Shown: positions 38,580 through 49,651 of the stretch, piece by piece
Layout of the letters: the number at the start of each line of letters is the position of its first letter
Position numbering within the stretch: position 1 is the first letter of the stretch
NCBI GenBank assembly: GCA_949752795.1
Contig: OX457062.1
Coordinates: 88,959,777-89,023,776 of the forward strand
DNA length: 64,000 nt
Reading direction: 5' to 3'
From: Hyperoodon ampullatus
Lineage: Eukaryota; Chordata; Mammalia; Artiodactyla; Ziphiidae
Translations under genes and position numbers: made by a program
Notes under the pieces: generated by a model
The model's database searches: none
Told to the model about the DNA's origin: nothing
Seen by the model: only the letters and a program-made list of their open reading frames with translations

Positions 38580-39270
38580 TATTATATAAGTTTCAGGGGA
38601 ACACATAGTGATTCACAATTTTTTTATTATTATTAGTTTATTTATTTATTTATTTATTTTTGTCTGCGTTGGGTCTTCGTTGCTGCACGTGGGCTTTCTC
38701 TAGTTGCGGCGAGCAGGGGCTACTCTTCGTTGCGTTGCGTGGGCTTCTCATTGCAGTGGCTCCTCTTGTTGCGGAGCATGGGCTCTAGGCGTGCAGGTCT
38801 CAGTAGTTGTAGCACGTGGGCTCAGTAGTGTGGCTCGCGGGCTCTAGAGCGCAGGCTCAGTAGTTGTGGTGCACGGGCTTAGATGCTCCGAGGCATGTGG
38901 GATCTTCCTGGACCAGGGCTCGAACCCGTGTCCCCTGCCTTGGCAGGCAGATTCTTAACCACTGGGCCACCAGGGAAGCCCTAGTGAGTCACAATTTTTA
39001 AAGGTTATACTCCATTTATAGTTATTAAAAAATATTGGCTCTATCCTCTGTGTTGCAGAATACATCCTTGCAGCTTATTTATTTTATCCACAGTAGTTCG
39101 CACCTCTTAATCCCCTACCCCTCTCTTGCCCCTCCCCCCTTTTCTCTCCCTACTGGTAACCAATAGTTTGTTCTCTGTATCTGTGAGTCTGTTTCCGGTT
39201 TGTGATATTCTTAGGACTTTATACCTCACTTGGGGAACCTTTTATTTTAGTTCCCTGTGCACACATTTGT
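38580..39270 (-). mobile_element. L1 LINE 3' UTR, antisense, split by a SINE
   Basis: Reads as the reverse of the L1 3' UTR seen in the sense copies: aagtttcaggggaacacata at 38588 onward; then after the SINE gcttatttattttatccaca, aaccaatagtttgttctctg and tgtgagtctgtttccggttt. The SINE at 38624-38981 interrupts it. It is the only antisense L1 recognised in the window. Confidence 0.7.
38624..38981 (-). mobile_element. CHR-family SINE, antisense, nested in L1
   Basis: A (TTTA)n stretch, gtctgcgttgggtcttcgtt, then several agtagttg blocks and ccaccagggaagccc. Target-site duplication tagtgattcacaattttt (ending 38623) and tagtgagtcacaattttt (38982-38999) made of L1 sequence, which shows the SINE landed in the older L1. 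Confidence 0.9.
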
Positions 39271-40084
39271 CGCCTCCAGACACTAAGCTCCTTGTCGTGC
39301 AAAATACATCATTCCCTCCTCTGCATCCCCACACCTGGCCAGGGGTCTTGGAGACTGATGGGGTGGGACCTGCCCCTGTGTGTGGCCAATGGCACATCAC
39401 TGGTACCATTACACCCCATAATGATCAGTTTTATTATTAGGGGGCTAGGACATAACCCCATAACCCCCAATCCCGCTCTCCTGAGTAGGTCACAACAGGG
39501 CATTCCAGAAATTCCCCAAAACTCATTCTCATGCATTAAGAGCTGGCCCTGTGCTGAGCCACAGGACAGCAGCAGAAGTCAAGACTTGGGCCTCCAGGCG
39601 CGACCTGAGCCACCTGCCCTGGTCCTTTCCCACCCGCCTGGCACTGCTGGTGTCAGCTGAGTGCTGGGCTGGCCCCTGCCTCCCCTCCCTTCCACCCATC
39701 TGTTCACTTCTTGGACCCTGTGCAGCTTCCCTTAATCTCATAAGAGGCAATTTGCGTGCTCTGGGCTGGGAAAAACCTGGCAACAAATAATCCCCGGTAC
39801 AAGTATTCTTAAGCCTTCCCCAATTGGTCACTAATAGCAGAGCAGACGGTGACATTTGCGCCTTTTCTGCATGGCTAACCAGGTAGCTCCAGGAGCCTGA
39901 AGCCAGTAAAGGCAGGGCTGCAGGAGGCTCAAATGCTCACCTCTCTCACCTGCATGACTCATGGGAAGAAGCAGATTCTAATCGGTCCAACTTCAGATTT
40001 GCAAAGCCTCCTTTCCCATCCCTGGGACCCCTCGTGGCTCCGGTTTTAATAGTCCTGGGCTCAGGAAAGACTCACAAATAGTGA

Positions 40085-40310
40085 TGAAAACTAGAACAAA
40101 CCTTTATGAAACACCTTGTGTGTGCCCAGATCATTTACACATGTGGCCCCTCAGCCTCACGGCAGCTTTGCAAAGTAGGTGTGTCACCCCCATTTTACAA
40201 ATGGGGAAACTGAGGCTCAGAGTGGGTGAGGAATGTGCCCCACAGCATACTGCTAGTGACAGGGCTGGAGTTCCTTCCCAGGCCCGCCTGGTTCTGTGTT
40301 TTTTCCACTG
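40085..40310 (-). repeat. MIR SINE, antisense
   Basis: Well-preserved reverse MIR: cttttacaaatggggaa-like block (cattttacaaatggggaaac), tgaggctcagagtgggtgag, then gctagtgacagggctgg. Confidence 0.75.
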
Positions 40311-41418
40311 TCCAGGACCCAGGCCCTGGCAGGTGACCCGTTATGTACTCAGAGTGGGTCCCTGAGGTTACCCGTCACTCACACCTTTGCTTGTAGTTTC
40401 CCTCCCACAGAAGGACATCTTTCTTCCATCACATCCCCGTACCCTGATTCCTCCTCCAGGAAGCCCCTCTGTTTCTCCTCCCCACGCCTACGCTTGCAGC
40501 GGCCTTTCTTAAAGCCCAAAAGAACTTTATGTGACATCTTTATGAGACTCCTTTATGAGACCCATCACCTTCTCCCTCACGGTCTAGGAACTTGGGTCAA
40601 GTGCGGCCGTGCACAGACTCTCAGTAAGTTTCGCTGAATGTCCTGGGAGTTGCAGCAAGCAGGACTTCAGCCAGGCTGCCCCGCATTCAGGAACTGGGGT
40701 GGCAGTGACGCTCCCAGGGCATCAGAGGAGTCCTCACTCCACCTGTTCCTGGACCCCTGGGCATCCTCGGGGCATCACTCAGCCTCTCCCTCCTTGCCGT
40801 TCCCTCCCCGCTGAAGGAGCAAGTGAGGCTGGCTGTGCCCTGGGCTCCATAAAAGCCAGGCAAGCTTACCAGGTGGCCCTGACATTCCTGTCCAGGTCTG
40901 GCTGGGATTAACCCTAAGGGCAGTGGTCACCTCCCCTCCACTTGCTACTGGAGAAAAGGCCTGGCCAGAGTGCCCAGAGGGATGGGAGGAGGAGGGTGAG
41001 CACACTCCACACCATCTCCCGAGGGGGGTTGCAGGGGATATGGGGACCTCAGCACCCCTGCTCCCCGCATCAGGCTGCGGTGCAGAGTCTGCCCCGAGGC
41101 TGTCTCTCCTGTTACACTAACTAACCCCACACCCCTCGCTCTCTGCACTAGTGCATGCGGACCCCACAGAGAGCTGCCTCTCGTACCAGCATGGGACCAC
41201 TTGCCCACCAGATCAGTGACTGGGGAGAGGCACAGACACATATGCCTGTAGGGGTGGCAACAGACTTATGACACTGCAGTACCAGAATGTGTCCCCAGAA
41301 GATCTGGGGTTGACAATTATCAGGGGCAGGGATGGGTGAGCGCCATGGTCCCTCTGAGCCTGGCAGGGAGGACCCCGGCCAGCATGGGTGTGGCTCACTG
41401 GGCCTTCTTCCTGCCTGT

Positions 41419-41423
<5 letters not shown>

Positions 41424-41455
<32 letters not shown>
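41424..41455. repeat. (CA)n microsatellite
   Basis: About 16 CA units, followed by broken CA-rich sequence to about 41475. Confidence 0.97.
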
Positions 41456-41458
<3 letters not shown>

Positions 41459-41807
41459 CACACATGCACACACGGGCACAGCCAGAGTCAGGCCGCAGCA
41501 CCACGAGCTCCTGGAACCTTAAAGCCTTAAAGATTGTCCGGACCACAGTCCCTTCCAGGGGTCTCCACAGTGACCCTGACAGCAGAGGGAGGCCTTGGCC
41601 TCCTCAGCCTACATTTTAGTCCCAGAAAAAATTCCCCCATGCCCCCTCCCCCCAAATTCTAAACCAGAGGCTTTCAAAGATTCTGAAAGAATAAGAAGAA
41701 TTTGTTCAAGCAAAATTTTAAGTGGTTGACAAGGAACAGAAGCAGAAAAGGTCTGGCTGGAGAAGGGGTGAGGTCTACAAGTCAATTCATTCAGCCCCAC
41801 AGACACG

Positions 41808-41808
<1 letters not shown>

Positions 41809-41853
<45 letters not shown>
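41809..41853. repeat. (CA)n microsatellite
   Basis: About 20 CA units with a cacgcacg lead-in. A second CA tract within 400 bp of the one at 41424. Confidence 0.97.
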
Positions 41854-41856
<3 letters not shown>

Positions 41857-42109
41857 ATACACCATGGCAGCCAGGCCCCTGGAGCGCGGCTGTAAAGGCA
41901 TCACTCAGGGTGATCTGGCCCTTATAACCTCAGCCAGCAAAGTGCCTCTTCCTTCCCCAGGAAGTAACTGGGAATTGGTGGGGGGACCTCAGATCGGGGG
42001 CCAGAGATGTGTGAGCTCCTAGAGACTGACGGGGTCTTCAGCGTTTTAAATGTTTTCCTGGGAGACAGTGGGGACCTCCCTGAGCCCGATGGTGATGGTT
42101 CACTCCATG

Positions 42110-42640
42110 CTAAGGTGCGCTGCGAGTCCCCAGAAAGAGACTGAGGCGAGGGTCTGGGCGCTCAGGGGCAGTCCCTTCGGAGAGCCTGGTGGGCTGAAGG
42201 AGGCGAGGCAGAGAGCGGGGGGTGGGGCACCTTGGAGAACAGTCTAGAGAAGTCACGAGAGAGGTGCTGAGCAGAAAGCAGAGGGCAGGGAGCAGCCGGC
42301 AGCAGGACAGGGCAGCAGGGCTGCAGGCGGGGAGGCCCCAGGCTGTGCTGGTGCGGGGCGTGGGGGACCCGAGCCCTCCAGGGGCTTCTCCCGCCGCCCC
42401 CTGCCCCGCCCTGGGCGAGGCTGCACCCGCACCTGTCCCTCCCAGCGCTGAGGACATGAGGGTCTTCCCCCAACCCGCCGCCACCCCTATGCCTCCTCCC
42501 CCTGGCCACCGTCAGTGGCCGCCTCCATCCCGCTCCTGACTCAGAGCCCGCCCCGCCCCCTGTCCTTCCAGCTGGAAGCAGCCCCCGCTTCCGGAGGTTT
42601 GGAGAGAAGGCTCCAAAGGCCCCACCGGCTCAGACTTCTG
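42110..42640. promoter_or_regulatory. GC-rich, CpG-enriched block (weak CpG island candidate)
   Basis: An intronic segment with very high GC and a run of CpGs, about 18 in 42340-42605 by eye, including gcggggcg, cccgccgc and cccgccccgcc motifs of the Sp1/KLF type. The rest of the window is CpG-poor. No ORF or start-site motif is evident. It could be an intragenic CpG island, an enhancer or simply a GC-rich patch. The observed/expected CpG ratio looks borderline. Confidence 0.4.
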
Positions 42641-43330
42641 CCCCTGCCCCTCACCTGCTGCCTCACTCCTGCCTGCTCACCCCCAATCCTGACTCAGCAA
42701 ACCTTGAGCGGGTCACGTTCCCTTTCCGGGCTCAGTGGGGACACGCAGACCCGCTCCCCTGCCTCCGTGCTGTAGCGGTCTGCGGCAGAGTCGGTGAGAA
42801 GCCCTCCTGGCCGGGGCAGGACACGGCAGCCTGGGCATGCCGGGTGACACGCAGGCCGGGGCAGTCAACTCAGAGGCTCTGGAATGGCCCCAGGACCACA
42901 GTTCCGCAGGGCCCTTCCCTTCCTGGGACGGGACCATCCTCCCAGGAAGGGAACGAGAAAGATGGCCTGCATCCACCTCCAGGATCACATCCTCCTCCCT
43001 CCAACTGCTCAGACCTGTGAGAGTTCCAGATGCGTTTCCACCCGGCCCTCTCCTTTAACATTTCCTCGAGACTTTTCAGTTCTGGCCAAGGACGAGGGGA
43101 AGAGGGCTCAGGTGGGTTCTGTGAGCTCCCCGAAGCTGAGGTCTAGTAAAGGACCTCGGGATGAGGCTCTGAAACAGGACTGCTGGGCCTGCCGCCCCTT
43201 CCCCACCGCTCAGCACTCTGGGCCCCCGTACGGCCTCATCTTCCCGTGGGTCTCGGTTTTTCATATTTCATAGGACTGACTACGGAGAGAATTCAACCAG
43301 ATAACCTCTTAATACATGGTTTACATTCAT

Positions 43331-43452
43331 TGAAAGTCAGTTATTATTAATTCTATATAATAAAAACACTATGAATAATATATAACTAGTTATATAATAA
43401 TATTTATATAACAGTATTATATTAATAATGACTAGCTGTATAACAATACGTA
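43331..43452. repeat. AT-rich low-complexity tract
   Basis: A run dominated by TA, ATA and TAAT words, such as atataactagttatataata, within otherwise GC-rich surroundings. Confidence 0.8.
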
Positions 43453-43705
43453 CCGATACATACTGCACCTCCTTTCTGTTGAACACCCACCCCCGTGGTG
43501 GCCAGCACTGGAGTCCACTCTGAACCTTAACTCCTCTGGGAGGAGGCTATGTAAACTTAGGGAAGAACCAAGAAAGCGCTTTTTCTCCAAAGATCCTCTG
43601 CCTCTCTTTAGATGGTCTGAGGGAGCTGCTCAGTCAGTGGGATGAGTACCTGTTTGAGAATCAAAATCCAGGTGCCAGGCCCTTAATTCAATAGCCAGTG
43701 TGGGA

Positions 43706-43905
43706 GCTTCCCTGGTGGCGCAGTGGTTGAGAGTCCGCCTGCCGATGCAGGGGACACGGGTTCGTGCCCCGGTCCGGGAAGGTCCCACATGCCGCGGAGC
43801 GGCTGGGCCCGTGAGCCATGGTCGCTGAGCCTGTGTGTCCGTAGCCTGTGCTCTGCAACAGGAGAGGCCACAACAGTGAGAGGCCCGCATACCGCAAAAA
43901 AAAAA
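43706..43905 (+). mobile_element. Young CHR SINE, sense
   Basis: Full-length copy ending gcccgcataccgc plus an A-run. Target-site duplication agccagtgtggga at 43693-43705 and agccaatgtggga at 43906-43918. It inserted at the head of a MIR. Confidence 0.92.
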
Positions 43906-43918
43906 AGCCAATGTGGGA

Positions 43919-44270
43919 TAGTGGAAAGAAAACAGGGTTTGCAACCAGAGACACTTTCATTTAAATTACACCTGGGCACACTGTGTGACCTTGAACTACA
44001 CCTGGGCCCACTGTTTGACCTTGAACTACACCAGGGCCCACTGTGTGACCTTGAAGTATACCTGGGCCCACTGTGTGACCTTGAACTACACCAGGGCCCA
44101 CTGTGTGACCTTGAACTACACCTGGGCCCACTGTGTGACCTTGAAGTATACCTGGGTCCACTGTGTGACCCTGGGCATGTCACTTCATTTCCAGGAGCCT
44201 CAGTTCATCTGCAAACTGTGGGTAATAACAGCTAACTAGCATTGTAGTTACAGCCTCCATGAATAACTCA
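43919..44270 (+). repeat. MIR SINE expanded by an internal minisatellite
   Basis: MIR head (gaaagaaaacagggtttgca), then six 30-bp tandem copies of the MIR core region, then the normal MIR continuation from 44161 (gtgtgaccctgggcatgtca) and the tail with tctgcaaactgtgggtaata. The tandem copies replace what should be a single core. Confidence 0.75.
43981..44160. repeat. 30-bp minisatellite, 6 copies
   Basis: Six exact-length 30-bp units (ctgtgtgaccttgaactaca + cctgggccca) with partial copies on both sides. Two unit types differ at aactaca versus aagtata. The motif ctgtgtgacctt is the MIR core, so the array probably grew from the MIR. Because 30 is a multiple of 3, stop-free frames cross it. This is not a coding signal. 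Confidence 0.96.
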
Positions 44271-44479
44271 GTTATTTTTGTCTGGTAAAGCCTGACTCCT
44301 TGGGACGCCGGCCCTTTGCCTTTACTTCTCACCTCACTCCTCCTGTGTGGTGTGCTCAGCACAATATCTGTCTAATCAGTCGTTTATCATGTAAAAAGCA
44401 TCTTTCTGCAGTGACCACAGATCTCGGGAGACAAAGCAGAGTAGGTAAACTTCCTGTGCCACAGGCGAATTAAACCTAG

Positions 44480-44615
44480 GCACTCAGAGCACAAGATGGA
44501 AAGGTAGCTGTGTCCCTGCCCTCAAGGGGTTTACCCTCTAGTTCTTACTTGCTTTTGGTTCTTTGTCACCTAACATACAGTAGGTGTTCAATAAAGGATT
44601 GAAGATATTAAGGGA
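44480..44615 (-). repeat. L2-like fragment
   Basis: Has gctgtgtccctgccctcaag then gggtttaccctctag (L2 in reverse), followed by catacagtaggtgttcaata (the other strand's 3' end). The mixed orientation makes the exact structure unclear. Confidence 0.45.
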
Positions 44616-45149
44616 GATGGGAAGGAGGAAAAGAGGTCCACGGGGAGGAGGAGAGAGAGAGAAGACCCCCTCCTGGTGACGGGAGCTCCAGAGGTACAAG
44701 GGAAGGTCATGGGCTGAGCGCTCAGCCTTCAATGACGGGCAGAGCTGGTCAGGGGGCCTGAAAGAGGGGCGAGTTCCAGGAGGGTGGAACACTGAGGACT
44801 GGGGCCGGGAACCTCAGTGAAGAGCCAGCCCAGGGTTGCTACTGCTGAGCATCCAGGGAGCAGGGCGGGGTACATTGTGGAGAAGCTTGTAATGCAGTCT
44901 GGAAGGTCAGGAAGTATCCTGCAGACAGTGGAGAGCCACCCCCCGTAAAGGGAGAGAACATGAGCTAAGTGGTGATTTAGGAAGAAACATTCAGCTCAGT
45001 GCTTAAAAGGATTCGTAGTCTGTTGAAAGAACCCCAGTTGAGATGATGACGGCCTGGGCTTGGATGGTAGCTGCAGGAATGGAGAGGAAAGGGTGGATCT
45101 GGGAAATATTAAAGGGGGGGAGGCTGGGCCAGACTTGGTGATGGTGACA

Positions 45150-45655
45150 GATACATGTACCATGGAATACTATTCAGCCATAAAAAAAGAGTGAAATAAT
45201 GCCATTTGCAGCAACATGGTTGGACTTAGAGATTATCATACTGAAGTAAATCAGACAGAGAAAGACAAGTATCAAGTGATATCACTTATATGTGGAATCT
45301 AAAAAAAAAGATACAAATGAACTTTTTTACTAAGCAGAAACAGACTCACAGACATAGAAAACAAACTTATGGTTACCAAAGGGGTAGGGGGGATAGCAAT
45401 AAATTAGGAGTTTGGGATTAACATATACACACGACTAAATATGAAGTAGATAAACACTAAATATAAAGTAGATAAACAACAAGGACTTACTATATAGCAC
45501 AGGGAACTATACTCAATATCTTGTTATAACCTATAATAGAAAAGAATCTGAAAAACAATATATAAATATATATAAAACTGAATCACTTTGCTGTACACCT
45601 GAAACTAACACAACATTGTAAATCAACTATACTTCAATAGAAATAAACAAAAATA
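45150..45655 (+). mobile_element. 5'-truncated L1 LINE 3' end
   Basis: From atggaatactattcagccat through tgccatttgcagcaacatgg and the 3' UTR (tatatagcacagggaactat) to ctatacttcaatag and an A-rich tail. Contains a 22-bp tandem duplication at 45435-45478. Sense to the gene. Confidence 0.9.
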
Positions 45656-46312
45656 AAGCATGAGAAGGGAGGTCACACGGGCTGCCGGGCTTCACACCAG
45701 GAGAACGTCTTTGGAGAAAATGGGAAACTAAAGCAGAAACCTGGGATGCTGTTGAGTCCACAACGAGAGGAGGACACTGGCTGATGCAGCACACACTGTG
45801 CTCAGATCAGAGCTGCCGGATGTGGGGAGCCCAGACGTGCTCACCTGCAGGGATGGACCAGGTCGCATTCACCCACTTCTCACCAGACAATGCAGTGTCT
45901 GTCTGCCTCCTGGCAGGTCTCAACAAGTGTGTGCTAAATAAACAAAGGCTCTCAAGGGGCTTCCTGTCTATGCAATATACTGCCCAGGAGGTTATAGAAA
46001 AATCCTTTGCCTTTCACCTGTCTGGACTGGAAAGCAGGAAGTGAGGGAACCAGTGAGGAGATTCTTTGGACAAGAACCCACCCCCGTGGTTGCACGCCGC
46101 ATCCCCACGGGCTCCTGAGCCTCAGGGGGAGGCCTCAGGGCCTGTCCCACTAGGTCCATCCCTCCACCGCCTCGCCATCCTCTTGCACTGCAACCTTCAT
46201 CTCCTCTAGAAGTGACCCCTGACTTAGGTTCTGCTTGAGAAAGCATCTCATTAATTCAAAAGAGAAAAGTGTTGAGTGGCTTGTATTTAATGCACAAAAA
46301 TTAAAAGTAGCT

Positions 46313-46434
46313 GGGACTTCCCCGGTGGCCCAGTGGTTAGGACTCCATGCTTCCACTGCAGGGAGTACAGTTTCAATCCCCGTCGGGGAGCTAAGATTCC
46401 GCATGCCGCCAGGTGCGGCCAAAAAAAAAAAAAA
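46313..46434 (+). mobile_element. Short CHR-family SINE, sense
   Basis: About 120 bp: gggacttccccggtggccca, then gcttccactgcagggagtac, and ggtgcggcc plus an A-run of 14. Same compact class as the copy at 2745-2866 but in the opposite orientation. Confidence 0.88.
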
Positions 46435-47261
46435 GTCGTCAGAGCACTAACTACGCCCTCCCCCAAAATAATTTGCCAATCATGTCCTTTGGGGCAGCTT
46501 TATGAGACTATCCAGCGTACCTGTATCCCTCCAGAAACATTCTTTCCATAGAAAAGCCAAGGGGATCCAAACGAACAAAATGTGAAAGCCGAAAAGTCCC
46601 TCTGAAGCCTGTTAGGATGGGTCGGGAGACTCTAGTCCCCTGGAGGCCAGTTCCTACTTCCCTGCCCCTCAGGCTCCCTTCCGTCGGCCCCTACCCCAAC
46701 TCCTGGCTCTGAGGCGGCCTCCAAGGTGAAATAGTGACCGCTTAGTGTCCACCTGCACGCCTGCTTCTGACAACCTCTCCTCCCAGCCCCTCCAGAGCCC
46801 GGTTTCCATGGTGACGGCCCCTCTTCTCCCTGGGGCACTGCCACACCCGTCACCCTTGTGCTTCTCACCCTCGCCCCTGCCCGCACCTTGGCCTGGGGAT
46901 GCTTCCTGCACTCCAGCTCCCCGGGCACCCTCACCAACACCAAGAGGAAGCGGGACTGGGTGGGGGGGACGGGGGAGACCAGGCCAGTTCCCACCTCAGG
47001 CCTCCCTATTCATGGGCATTCTGGGGGCTCAGGCTCCACTGCTGAGGGCCAGCTTCTCCCAACCCCCCAGCTCTCAGCTGACAACCTGATACTTCTCTCT
47101 GATCACACAATCTTTGGCAGCTATTGCTGCTGTCGTGACACTGTCCTTGCAAGGAAGATGCTGAGATAGAAGAATGCGCTGTGAAATCATCATTAGAGCC
47201 TGGAGGAGGAGGCTGGGAGAGGACCGGTCTCCCGCTCACGCATCCTCTCTGCATCCCAGCC

Positions 47262-47398
47262 TCTCCCGCCCCTCTTTCTCCTCCTCTTCTCCCTCTGCCT
47301 TCTCTCCATCTCTCTCTTCCTCTCCACTTCTCCTCTCCTGCTCTCCTCACTCCCCTTCCTTTCTCCTCTCATCTCTTCCCTCCTTCTCTCTCTTGTTT
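47262..47398. repeat. Pyrimidine-rich low-complexity tract
   Basis: About 140 bp of almost uninterrupted C/T (tctcctcctcttctccctct and similar). Apparent frames across it are artefacts of composition. Confidence 0.9.
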
Positions 47399-47899
47399 TG
47401 GTGCCAGAAACAGTCTAATTACAACAGGGAACTTGAAGAGACAGGAAGGAAGGAAAAAAAAAAAAAAACCCACACATAGCTGATGATAATGTCCTATGAA
47501 ATCTGATTTATAAAGCTCAAATCAGAATAAAAAGTGTTACTCTCACAATTCAGGGCCGATTTGATTTTTAATGAGACCCCTCAGAGACCCAGCCAAGATC
47601 GCATCATGTTGAAAACTCAGCTACCTTCCCGCCTGCCACCAACTCTCCAGTGTGGACCCCTGTCTCTCCTCCACTGCCATCCCCAGTGCCCCTTGGAGCC
47701 ACACGTTAGTGGCTCCCTTCTTAGGGCCATCTGCTGCTTAGAGCTTGGCCTTAACCGTGGTCCAAGCCTGGGGCTCTGTGCCCCCAAGTTGGACAGCAGC
47801 CAGTGTCCAGGACCTCTGTGGCCACCTCTGACTCTCTTCAGGTGGAGGGGCAGCCTGCCCACCAGGTCCTGTTTTCCTCGGCTGTGTATCTGCATCTGC

Positions 47900-48060
47900 A
47901 GAGCAGGGGGTAGGAAAGAATACAGGCTTAGACGTCACGAGCCCCAGGTCAAACCCCACTCATCAGCTGTGTGACCTTGAGCAGGTTACTTTGCCTCTCT
48001 GATCTGGGTGTCTTTGCTATAAAATGGGAATAGTCCTGCTCTGAAGTGTAATTACACCGT
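47900..48060 (+). repeat. MIR SINE
   Basis: Has atcagctgtgtgaccttgag, then caggttactttgcctctctg and ctataaaatgggaatagtcc. Confidence 0.75.
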
Positions 48061-48229
48061 TACAGGAGGGACAGCATGGGAAGCACAGATGGTACTGTGG
48101 GCCGGGAGCTCAGTGGATGTCAATGTCCCATGTCCTGTTGTCCATTCAGCTGTGGCCTCCCAGGGAATGTAGGTCACATCACCCCCCTTCTTCAGCAGTC
48201 CATCCAGGATGAGGCGTAGGGACCTGCAT

Positions 48230-48400
48230 GCAGTAGATGAGAACATGGTTCTTAGAGCCAGAAAGTCTTGGATTCGCTGCCCTGGTCCTGACGCTAGATG
48301 CTCCCTGGACCATTTATTTAACCTCTAAGGCTCAGTGGGCTGAGTCCCTGTGAAAAGGGGTTAATAAGGCTCCACACAAGGGTTGTGGGGATGTGACAGC
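48230..48400 (+). repeat. MIR SINE fragment
   Basis: Contains ggttcttagagccagaaagt, then ccatttatttaacctctaag and a tail with gggttgtggggatgtgacag. Confidence 0.6.
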
Positions 48401-48439
48401 CACAGAGAAGGCCCACAGGTCATGTGGTGAGTCATTAAC

Positions 48440-48625
48440 ATGCGCAGCTCCTGTTACTATTTTTTTACCTCCTTGGGCCTCATTTCCTCATCTGAAAAAT
48501 GGGGATAAAAAGAGTACCTGCCTCATAGGTTGTTATGAGGATGAAAATATTAACAGGCTAATATTTTTAAATCTTGGAACAATGTCTGGCCTATTGTACC
48601 CAATGTGGGTGTCTCTGTTTAATAA
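48440..48625 (+). repeat. MIR SINE
   Basis: A second MIR adjoining the previous one: catttcctcatctgaaaaat, ggggataaaaagagtacctg, cctcataggttgttatgagg, then a diverged 3' tail. Confidence 0.7.
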
Positions 48626-49102
48626 AATATGAACTGCCTACCTTAGATGGTTCAGGGAGGTGTGTATGGGCAGGTGTGGGTTCACACTGATGATTTGCTC
48701 CCAGTGACAGAGAGGCTGGTGCAGGGTCTGCTGCAGGAAAGAAAGGGACAGGAGACGATTACCTGCTCACTCAACCCCACCATCCCTCACACTCCACCAC
48801 CCCTCATCCCGCCAAATTTGGCCCTAGTCCCATCCTGGGAGCCACTAAAACGATGACATTATTGATATTTCTTGGATTCTCAGGTTTAACCAAAGCACAC
48901 CACACCCTATGCCTGTTGCCCTATTGAAGCACACCCCGCCCCCCCCAGAGTGCTTCCAACTGGGGGTCTCTCTCCTGCCTCTGCCCCCTTGTGGAAGTAG
49001 GTGCCAGGAAGTGGTGTTAAGGGGAAAGAGGAATAACACGTGCCAAGTGCAGTGGCACATGGCCCGTTTTGGGGGCTGGAGGATGGCTGGAGCACAGCGT
49101 GA

Positions 49103-49651
<549 letters not shown>

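Noticed and set aside
43723..44235. 170-codon frame over 43.7-44.2 kb
   Set aside because: It crosses a CHR SINE and the 30-bp minisatellite. Both are noncoding, and the frame persists because the unit is a multiple of 3.
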